A stretch of DNA of 38,934 nucleotides from Chloroflexota bacterium (GTDB lineage: Bacteria > Chloroflexota > Limnocylindria > Limnocylindrales > CSP1-4): contig SCUO01000088.1 of the NCBI GenBank assembly GCA_004297395.1, positions 1 to 38,934 on the forward strand, written 5' to 3'. Below are positions 16,936 to 23,466 of the stretch, one piece after another. The position numbers and the translations under genes are program-made. The notes under the pieces are model-generated. The model saw only the letters and a program-made list of their open reading frames with translations. It searched no databases and was not told the DNA's origin. Position 1 is the first letter of the stretch. The number at the start of each line of letters is the position of its first letter.

Positions 16936-16953
16936 GGTATCTCGGACGATACC
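16936..16953. promoter_or_regulatory. inverted repeat before the SWIM/DUF6493 pair
   Basis: Perfect 6-bp arms GGTATC and GATACC separated by six bases, in the 63-base gap between the LysR stop and the SWIM start. On the minus strand a TATCGT -10-like hexamer (16946-16951) overlaps it, so it may be an operator for the SWIM gene. A weak terminator for the LysR gene is the alternative. Confidence 0.4.
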
Positions 16954-16961
16954 AGCGCCGG

Positions 16962-17885
16962 TCACTCGCTCGTCGTGACCGGCAGCGCTCGCGGGATGAG
17001 CTCCGGGATCTGCTCGAGGAGCCGCCACAAGGTCTCCGAGAAGGGCGACGTCGGGCGGGCGCCCTCCCGCTCGACGGCCACGATCTGCCGCCGGATCGTG
17101 GCCACCCCACCGAGTCCGACCTCCCGCACCGAGCCGCCGGACAGGGCATCGGCGACTGCCGTCCCGGGGAGGAGCGCGACACCGAGCCCCCGCTCGACCA
17201 TTCGCTTCGCACCCTCGATGTTGTCGACCTCGGTGACGCCCCGCGGAACGACGCCGGCGGCACGGAACAGGGCGTTGGTGAGGTCGTAGTAGCTCGAGGT
17301 CCGATCGAAGAGGATGAGCTGGGCGTGCTTGATCTCCGAGACGTCGACCCGGCCGGCCAGGGCGAAGGGATGGTCCGGTCGGGCGATGAGGACGAGCTCG
17401 TCCTCGTAGAGGGGCGTGCTCCGGAACCGTTCGTCGTGGGTCTGCCGGACGATGCCGAGCTCCACCTCGCCGCGGGCCACCAGGTCGAGGATCATCTCCG
17501 AGTGCCCCGTCCGCACCCGGAGCCGGACCTCCGGGTGTCGCTCCGTGAAGCGGACCAGGATCTCCGGCAGGACGTAGGCGCTGACGGCGGGAGCAACCGC
17601 GAGCGCGAGCTCGCCGATGACGCCGAACTCCAGCTCCCGGACGAGCGAAGCCCCGCTCCGGACCGCCTCGATCGCGCGCTCGGCGTGGGGCAGGAACGCG
17701 CGCCCGGCCGGGGTCAGGGCCATCCCCGTATGCGTTCGGTGGAAGAGCTGTGCCGAAAGCTCCTCTTCCAGGGCCTGGAGTCGGGCGGTGAGGGCCGGCT
17801 GGCTGATCGACAGCGTATTGGCGGCACGGCGCATGTTCCCGAGCCGGGCGATCTCGAGGAAGCCTTCGAGCTGGGCGAGGAGCAC
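16962..17885 (-). CDS. LysR-family transcriptional regulator
   Basis: 307-residue LTTR. The N-terminal winged helix-turn-helix is typical: LEGFLEIARLGNMRRAANTL, SISQPALTARLQALEEELSAQLF, then TPAGRAFLPHAERAIE. It is followed by a periplasmic-binding-like effector domain (GELALAVAPAVSAYVLPEIL; VARGEVELGIV; MVERGLGVALLPGTAV). The start is GTG at 17885 with AGAGG about 7 bases upstream. It is transcribed divergently from the small peptide/isocitrate lyase operon across a 117-base region with three copies of a TGATCAGTC-type element, the usual arrangement for an LTTR that controls itself and its neighbour. The effector may be an acetate, glyoxylate or fatty-acid metabolite, which is inference. Confidence 0.92.
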   Translation of the reverse strand: MLLAQLEGFLEIARLGNMRRAANTLSISQPALTARLQALEEELSAQLFHRTHTGMALTPAGRAFLPHAERAIEAVRSGASLVRELEFGVIGELALAVAPAVSAYVLPEILVRFTERHPEVRLRVRTGHSEMILDLVARGEVELGIVRQTHDERFRSTPLYEDELVLIARPDHPFALAGRVDVSEIKHAQLILFDRTSSYYDLTNALFRAAGVVPRGVTEVDNIEGAKRMVERGLGVALLPGTAVADALSGGSVREVGLGGVATIRRQIVAVEREGARPTSPFSETLWRLLEQIPELIPRALPVTTSE

Positions 17886-17907
17886 GGCAAACCTCTGCTG
17901 CAGTCGG

Positions 17908-17957
17908 TGATCAGTCTGGTTGATCAGTCATGACAGTATATTCGATTGGACTGATTG
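17908..17957. promoter_or_regulatory. LysR/isocitrate-lyase divergent control region
   Basis: Two direct copies of TGATCAGTC (17908-17916, 17921-17929) and one inverted, slightly changed copy, GACTGATTG (17949-17957). TGATCA is itself palindromic. On the minus strand TTGACA (17956-17961) and TATACT (17935-17940), spaced 15 bases, look like the LysR promoter. On the plus strand TATATT (17937-17942) shares four bases with it and could be the -10 for the peptide/lyase operon. The repeats flank or overlap both promoters, as expected for LTTR recall and activation sites. Confidence 0.6.
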
Positions 17958-18002
17958 TCAACGAGACGGTATGGTGGACCTCCGAACCGAAAAGGACGTC
18001 CC

Positions 18003-18188
18003 ATGAACATCTCCCTTGTCCTTCCGCAGTCGAGAGCCCAGAGCGTTGCCTCGACCGTGCTCTCGCGTCTCAAGAGCCTCGTCTCGCCCGATCGCGATGC
18101 CACCGGCTCAGCGGATGCCCGCCCGTACAGCTTCCTGTCCGAGTGCGAGTGCCCCGCTGACTGCCTCAGGGACCACGAGAACGAATGA
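18003..18188 (+). CDS. 61-residue Cys-rich peptide coupled to isocitrate lyase
   Basis: Small protein with a short hydrophobic start (MNISLVLP), a helical Ser/Leu-rich middle, and a C-terminal CECPADC (48-54) followed by LRDHENE. Three cysteines plus His58 form a C-x-C-x3-C-x3-H pattern that could bind a metal or react with thiols. AAAAGGA lies 6 bases before the ATG. Its stop overlaps the isocitrate lyase start (ATGA), and the lyase has no good ribosome site of its own, so this peptide must be translated for efficient lyase synthesis. It could be a partner or metallochaperone of the lyase, an attenuating leader, or a modified-peptide precursor. I cannot name a family; nothing resembling a peptide-modifying enzyme is adjacent. 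Confidence 0.72.
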   Translation: MNISLVLPQSRAQSVASTVLSRLKSLVSPDRDATGSADARPYSFLSECECPADCLRDHENE

Positions 18189-20542
18189 TCCCGGCGATGA
18201 CCCCGGCCACGCCGCGCGCGTCCCTGGACTCGACCGCCGAGGCATCACTCGAGCCTGACGGCGCCGTGGACGCGACGAACGACTTCGAGGCCCAGGTCGC
18301 GGCAGCTCGCGAGTGGATGGACGGCCCGCGCTTCGCGGGCATCGTTCGCCTCCACACCGCCCGCCAGGTGGCCGCCCAGCAGGGCACCATCCAGCCCGAC
18401 TACACCGTCGCCCGGACGGCCGCCGAGGCCTTCCACGGTCGCCTCCGCGAGCTGTTCTCGCGCGGCGAGCAGATCACGACCTTCGGGCCCTACTCACCCA
18501 GCCAGGCCGTCGTGATGAAGCGCCTCGGGATCGAGGCCATCTATCTCGGTGGCTGGGCCACCTCCGCCAAGGGCTCGAGCGCCGAAGACCCCGGTCCGGA
18601 CCTCGCAAGCTATCCCCTCGGGCAGGTTCCCGACGAGGCGGCAGGCCTGGTCCGCGCGCTCCTCGCCGCCGACAGGAACCAGCACTTCGCCCGGACCCAG
18701 ATGACCGAGGAGCAGCGAGCGGCCTCGCCCGCGGTCGACTTCCGGCCGTTCATCATCGCCGACGCCGACACCGGCCACGGTGGCGACGCCCACGTCCGGA
18801 ACCTCGTCCGCCGATTCGTTGAGGCCGGCGTGCCCGGCTATCACATCGAGGACCAGAAGCCGGGCGCCAAGAAGTGCGGCCACCAGGCCGGCAAGGTCCT
18901 GGTCGCCCAGGACGAGCAGAACAAGCGGCTCAACGCGGCGCGCCTGCAGCTGGACGTCATGCGCGTGCCGGGCATCATCGTCGCCCGGACCGACGCTGAG
19001 TCCGCGACGTTTCTCGACAACCGCAGCGACGAGCGCGACCAGCCGTTCATCCTCGGCGCCACGAACCTCGAGCTGCCGAGCTACCGGGTGGCCTTCCTGG
19101 CGATCCAGAAGACGCTCCACGACCTCGGGCTGGACGAGCTCCGGGGACACCTCCTCTTCGCGGTGCCCGACGGCGAGCTGCGGACCGCCGCAGCCTGGTG
19201 CGCAACGGTCGGCCTCACCCCGCTCATCGAGCGCACGGCCCGGGCCGTCCTCGACGCCCCGGACTCGCCCCTGGACGCTGCACTCGACGCCCTCGACACT
19301 CGCTTCGCCGAAACCTGGCGAGCCGAGGCGGGCCTCAAGACCTTCGCCGAGGCGGTCGCCGACGTCCTGGAGCTCCGGATCAGCGAGGGCGAACGGTTTG
19401 CGATGACGCTCGAGGACTGGGGGGCCTTCGCCACCCACGCATCCTTCGCCGAGATTCGGGCCCGGGCGGACGAGCTCGACATCCGCGTCGCCTGGGACCC
19501 CGAGCTGCCCAAGACCCCCGACGGCTACTACCAGGTCCAGGGCGGGATCGACTACGCGATCGCCAAGTCACTGGCGGCCGCACCCTTTGCCGACCTGCTC
19601 TGGATGGAAACGAAGACGGCCGATCTCGAGGACGCCCGGCGGTTCGCCGAGGCCATCCACGCGGTCCACCCCGACAAGATGCTGGCGTACAACCTCTCAC
19701 CCTCCTTCAACTGGGACACGACCGGCCTGAGCGACGACGAGATGCGGCGCTTCCCCGAGGACCTCGGGAGGCTCGGCTTCGTCTTCAACTTCATCACCTA
19801 CGGCGGTCACCAGATCGACGGCCTCGCCGCCGAGGAGTTTGCAACCGCGCTGCGGGAGGACGGCATGCTCGCCCTTGCCCGCCTCCAGCGGAAGTTCCGG
19901 CTGCTCGAATCGCCCTACCGGACGCCCCAGACGCTCGTGGGTGGCGACCGCCTCGACGCGGCACTCATGGCCGTCTCCGGGCGGACGGCCGCCACCAAGG
20001 CGATGGGCAAGGGCTCAACCCAGCACCAGCACCTCGTCCAGACCGAGGTGCCGACGAAGGTCCTCGAGGGCTGGCTCGCCGCCTGGGCGACGGAGTGGGA
20101 CGTGCCGTTCCCGATCCGGGTCGAGCTGCGCCCGCACACCGCCGGATCCGATCTTCTCGAGCTTCGTGTTCGCGGCGACGCCGAGGATCCGCTCGCCAAC
20201 GTCATCTTCGCCAGCATCGCCGACCGCCGGGGCCGGAGCATCCTCTCGATCCGTGACCAGAACACGGCGCCGTCGATCCGCAGGCGGCGGTTGATGACGC
20301 TCGTCCAGCTGTTCCTGATCCATCGCTACCGCGCCCGCTCGATCCACTACCTCACCCCGACCGAGGACAACCGGGCCCAGACCCAGCGGATGCAGGAGCT
20401 AGGCATCTTCAGCGTCGTCCGGGCGGAGATCGGCCAGATCGTCGTCGCGGACGTCAACCGCGAACGCGTGGAAGTGCTCGTCCAGCCGGGCGGGGATGCC
20501 CTCGCGACGCTCATCCGGAGAGGCGTCCCCCAGCCGGCCTAG
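18185..20542 (+). CDS. aceA: isocitrate lyase, ICL2 type with C-terminal regulatory domain
   Basis: 785-residue isocitrate lyase, cleaving isocitrate to glyoxylate and succinate in the glyoxylate shunt. The first 40 or so residues are an unstructured, acidic extension. The catalytic barrel shows [18 protein letters not shown] (98-115), DADTGHGG (193-200, Mg site), the signature KKCGH with catalytic Cys231 (229-233), and YNLSPSFNW. Short-form ICL is about 430 residues; the extra length matches mycobacterial ICL2 (about 766 residues), with an inserted helical region and a C-terminal GNAT-like domain (about 620-785, including [20 protein letters not shown]) shown there to bind acetyl- or propionyl-CoA. 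It is translationally coupled to the 61-residue peptide gene and divergent from a LysR gene. No malate synthase is in view. Confidence 0.93.
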   Translation: MIPAMTPATPRASLDSTAEASLEPDGAVDATNDFEAQVAAAREWMDGPRFAGIVRLHTARQVAAQQGTIQPDYTVARTAAEAFHGRLRELFSRGEQITTFGPYSPSQAVVMKRLGIEAIYLGGWATSAKGSSAEDPGPDLASYPLGQVPDEAAGLVRALLAADRNQHFARTQMTEEQRAASPAVDFRPFIIADADTGHGGDAHVRNLVRRFVEAGVPGYHIEDQKPGAKKCGHQAGKVLVAQDEQNKRLNAARLQLDVMRVPGIIVARTDAESATFLDNRSDERDQPFILGATNLELPSYRVAFLAIQKTLHDLGLDELRGHLLFAVPDGELRTAAAWCATVGLTPLIERTARAVLDAPDSPLDAALDALDTRFAETWRAEAGLKTFAEAVADVLELRISEGERFAMTLEDWGAFATHASFAEIRARADELDIRVAWDPELPKTPDGYYQVQGGIDYAIAKSLAAAPFADLLWMETKTADLEDARRFAEAIHAVHPDKMLAYNLSPSFNWDTTGLSDDEMRRFPEDLGRLGFVFNFITYGGHQIDGLAAEEFATALREDGMLALARLQRKFRLLESPYRTPQTLVGGDRLDAALMAVSGRTAATKAMGKGSTQHQHLVQTEVPTKVLEGWLAAWATEWDVPFPIRVELRPHTAGSDLLELRVRGDAEDPLANVIFASIADRRGRSILSIRDQNTAPSIRRRRLMTLVQLFLIHRYRARSIHYLTPTEDNRAQTQRMQELGIFSVVRAEIGQIVVADVNRERVEVLVQPGGDALATLIRRGVPQPA

Positions 20543-20708
20543 CGTCTCGCCTTCCAAGAACGGGCCGACCCGCCTCCCGGTTCGGGCTGAAGGGGTCCTG
20601 CGCCGCGCGGGCGCTGGCGCTCGAATCACGCTCGAAGGCTCCCGATGTTGTGCGTCCCCGACCCATGCCGGTCGCGATCGGGGCAGGCACAGCGAGGAGG
20701 ACACCGCA

Positions 20709-21647
20709 ATGGCCACGTTCGCAGGGGTGCGGCACCGCTCCCTGATCCGGATCCGGTCGACCGCCCTTTCGGACCGCCTCGGCCGGGCGCCCTACATCCT
20801 CTCGATCGCCGCGCTGCTCGACGCAGCGGTCACGTCGGCGGCCTCGCTGCTCTTCCGCGATGTGCTCCGGGGACCCGAGGTCGGGATCGGCTCGCTCCAG
20901 GGCACCGCGCTGGTGGTCCTCGTGGTTGCCGTGCCGGTCCTGGCGGCCTCGATGCTGCTCGCCGAGCGCGGCTCGGCGAGGGCCCTCCTGACTTGGATCG
21001 GGGCGCTCGTCTACATTGCCTACCAGGGCGTCCTGTTCCTTTTCGCGACGCCCTTCAACGCGTTCTTCTTCTTGTACGTCGCGATGCTCTCGCTGCCGGT
21101 CTGGTCGCTCCTCGCGCTCCTGAGCCGGCTGCCGGTCCAGGCCATCGCCGACCGCTTCGATCCGCGAACGCACCTGCGGGTCTTCGCCGGCTACCTCGCT
21201 GTGTCGATGGGCCTGTTCGTGCTGATGTGGCTGCGGGCCACGGTCCCGGCGGTCTTGAGCACGGAGCCGCCGGCCTTCCTCGAGGGCACCGGTATGACGA
21301 CCGGTCCGGGCCAGATCCTCGACCTCGGCTTCTTCGCGCCGCTCGTCGCCCTCACCGCGGTCCTCGCCTGGCGACGCCGGCCATGGGCATACATCCTCAT
21401 CGGCGGCCAGCTCGTGATGCTCGCCATCGAGTCGGCCAGCATCGGGGTCGACCAGTGGTTTGGGCACGAGGCCGACCCGACCTCGACCCTCGTCTCGGTG
21501 GATGTCGTGCCCGTCTTCGCGATCCTGACCGTGATCGGAGTGGCTGCAGCCTCGGCCTTCCTGGCCTCGATGTCCCGAACGTCGACGGCCGACGACAGCG
21601 GCCTGCATATCGACGCGGATCTCGCCGGGCCGAACGGCCCGCGCTGA
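20709..21647 (+). CDS. polytopic membrane protein, unknown function
   Basis: 312-residue membrane protein with about seven to eight hydrophobic segments and a hydrophilic C-terminal tail. Charged residues between segments (LSRLPVQAIADRFDPRTHLRV) form a central cytoplasmic loop. The ATG at 20709 is chosen for its strong AGGAGG about 9 bases upstream; an upstream ATG at 20496 would give a long non-hydrophobic extension overlapping the isocitrate lyase gene. It ends 27 bases from the convergent receiver-like gene. I do not recognise the family and see no catalytic motif. Confidence 0.75.
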   Translation: MATFAGVRHRSLIRIRSTALSDRLGRAPYILSIAALLDAAVTSAASLLFRDVLRGPEVGIGSLQGTALVVLVVAVPVLAASMLLAERGSARALLTWIGALVYIAYQGVLFLFATPFNAFFFLYVAMLSLPVWSLLALLSRLPVQAIADRFDPRTHLRVFAGYLAVSMGLFVLMWLRATVPAVLSTEPPAFLEGTGMTTGPGQILDLGFFAPLVALTAVLAWRRRPWAYILIGGQLVMLAIESASIGVDQWFGHEADPTSTLVSVDVVPVFAILTVIGVAAASAFLASMSRTSTADDSGLHIDADLAGPNGPR

Positions 21648-21674
21648 GGCGTCGCGCCGAGCCCGCGCGAGCGG

Positions 21675-22088
21675 TCAGTCCGCGGCGGCCTCGCGGAAGG
21701 CGCGCGTCCGGGCGATCGCATCCTCGATGGCGGCCGCCAGGCGGGGACCGGTCGGAGTGCCCACGAGCGGTGTCACCCGGTGCTCGCCGATGGTCTCGAT
21801 CCACTCGGGCTCGATGCCAGATGCGGTCAGCACCACGGGCACGTCCGGGTGGATGTCGCGGAGGCCCTCGATGAGGCGCTGGGCGCCATCCGGCTCGCCG
21901 GTCACCCAGGCGTCGTAGACGAGAACGTCGGCCTCGTCGGCCAGGGTGCAGGGGCGCCCAGCCAGGATCGGGCAATGCGCGCCGATCGGGCCGAGACATT
22001 CGCGGACGTCGTAGCCGCGGCGGCGGAGCGAGTCGACCTCCTCATCGGCGAGGTCGATGTCGTGATTGACGACGAGGACTCGAGTCAT
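21675..22088 (-). CDS. receiver-like (response-regulator-fold) protein with three cysteines
   Basis: 137-residue protein with the alternating strand/helix layout of a CheY-like domain: RVLVVNHDIDLADEEVDSLR, then ADVLVYDAW with Asp59 at the phosphoacceptor position, and PVVLTASGI in the place of the usual T/S strand. Unlike normal receivers it carries an insert with Cys31, Cys39 and Cys47 (ECLGPIGAHCPILAGRPC). It also lacks the acidic pair after strand 1 (NHD instead of DD) and a clear conserved lysine, so phosphorylation is doubtful. There is no output domain. The ATG at 22088 has GGAGGT about 7 bases upstream. It lies 114 bases downstream of the potassium channel gene on the same strand. Role unknown; redox or metal sensing is a guess. 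Confidence 0.7.
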   Translation of the reverse strand: MTRVLVVNHDIDLADEEVDSLRRRGYDVRECLGPIGAHCPILAGRPCTLADEADVLVYDAWVTGEPDGAQRLIEGLRDIHPDVPVVLTASGIEPEWIETIGEHRVTPLVGTPTGPRLAAAIEDAIARTRAFREAAAD

Positions 22089-22202
22089 GCGGGACACCTC
22101 CGGAGTCGATGACCCAGCATTCGGCCGGCGGAGATGAGGGGGCAGTGCCGCCCGGCCCCTTCCCGCCGGGCCACGGGGCCCGAGCCGTGACGCCCCGGTT
22201 CC

Positions 22203-23297
22203 TCAGCGCGATTCCTGACCCGGCGCCACAGGCGCCACCTCGTGGACGGCCGAGGCGCCGGCCCGGGTGTGGCCGACCCAGAGCGTGGCGGGCGTGGCCC
22301 AGTAGGCGGCGATCGCCTCGAGCCGCCCGGCGAAGCTGGCCCTCGCGGCCTCGAACGCATGCCACGCCGGCTCCTCCGGCTCGAGGTCATAGCCTGCCTC
22401 GCCCAAGCGGTGGTAGACCTCGCCGAACTCGTCGCGACCCACGACCGAGCCGTCACCTGTCAGGCCCAGGTTGTTGCCGATGTCCTCGACGAGGTGGGCA
22501 CCCACCCGCTTCGTGATCTCGGCCTGGCCCCTCGGCACGCCCCGGATCGTCGTGAGGACCAGGGCCGCCGCATCGAGAACCGCGCCGATCGCGCTGATCC
22601 ACGAGGTTTCGTCGTGGCTCGACCGGAAGTAGCCCAGGAGCGGGTAGGCGACATGGGTGTCGAGGACCTCGGCCGTCCAGCGTTCCCACTCGGCGAACAG
22701 CGCCGGCAGCTCGTCGACGAGGTCGAGCCTGGCCTGCGTCTCGAGGAGGGTGATGGCCGAGGGCGGCGACTTGGCCCGGGCCGACAGGGTCACGACGAGG
22801 ACCTCGCGGCGCTGGAACGACCCGTACAGCGAGAACAGGAAGGTGATGACGAGGGCGACCACCCCGAGGCCGGCGACCGCCGCCGTCAGGACGACCAGTC
22901 GCGAGAGGCCGCCGCCGGCGACGATGTCGCCGTAGCCGATCGTGAGGACGGACGTCCCGGCGAAGTAGATCGCCGTGCCGAGGTCGGCCGGGCTGGGGCG
23001 GAGCTCGCCGCGCAGAGCGAACAGGATGAGCCCGTAGCCGATGACGATCGCCGCCATCCACAGGACCAGGAGCAGGATCGCGGCCGCCGGCGCGAACAGG
23101 CCCAGGAGCTGGTCGCGGGCGACGCCGGTCCGGGTCCGGGTGGCCAGGGCTCGCCAGGCGAGCCAGGCCGGCGGGACGACGTAGCGGGCCAGGCGGAGAC
23201 GCGACGGCGAGGGTCGTGGGACGACGATCGTCTGAAAGACGTCCCACAGCACGAGCCCCAGGCAGGTGAGCCCGAGCAGGCCGACGGGGACGTCCAT
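22203..23297 (-). CDS. two-TM potassium channel family protein
   Basis: 364-residue membrane protein. A first hydrophobic segment at the N-terminus (MDVPVGLLGLTCLGLVLWDV), a second at about 69-95, then a pore loop with the selectivity filter TIGYGD (119-124) and a following segment (LVVLTAAVAGLGVVALVITF) identify a potassium-channel pore. Residues from about 165 to the end form a soluble, mostly helical domain without a recognisable RCK (nucleotide-binding) fold, so gating differs from TrkA/KtrA-type channels. The start is ATG at 23297. It is divergent from the large membrane protein gene at 23467. K+ conduction is inferred from the filter. Confidence 0.85.
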   Translation of the reverse strand: MDVPVGLLGLTCLGLVLWDVFQTIVVPRPSPSRLRLARYVVPPAWLAWRALATRTRTGVARDQLLGLFAPAAAILLLVLWMAAIVIGYGLILFALRGELRPSPADLGTAIYFAGTSVLTIGYGDIVAGGGLSRLVVLTAAVAGLGVVALVITFLFSLYGSFQRREVLVVTLSARAKSPPSAITLLETQARLDLVDELPALFAEWERWTAEVLDTHVAYPLLGYFRSSHDETSWISAIGAVLDAAALVLTTIRGVPRGQAEITKRVGAHLVEDIGNNLGLTGDGSVVGRDEFGEVYHRLGEAGYDLEPEEPAWHAFEAARASFAGRLEAIAAYWATPATLWVGHTRAGASAVHEVAPVAPGQESR

Positions 23298-23452
23298 CGG
23301 CGCATCATCGCATCCGCGCCCGCGCGTCAGAAAGCGCGATCGCGGTCAATCCGCGCCCGGCGCCGGTACCGGAGGCCGGGGACGCCCACATCCCGACCGC
23401 TCGAGCCCGCGGCGGCTCGACCACGCAACCCCGCGACGGCTCGGCCGCGGCG

Positions 23453-23458
23453 TACCAT
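23453..23458 (+). promoter_or_regulatory. -10 hexamer, leaderless start of large membrane protein
   Basis: TACCAT ending 8 bases before the GTG at 23467, with no ribosome-binding sequence between. It is the same hexamer as upstream of glgA and the HAD gene, and supports GTG 23467 as the start. Confidence 0.5.
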
Positions 23459-23466
23459 CCCTGGCC

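Noticed and set aside
22089..22202. GGGCC-CCGT-GGCCC type hairpin between the potassium channel and receiver-like genes as a terminator
   Set aside because: A short GC stem of this kind arises often by chance at this base composition; no T-tract or other support.
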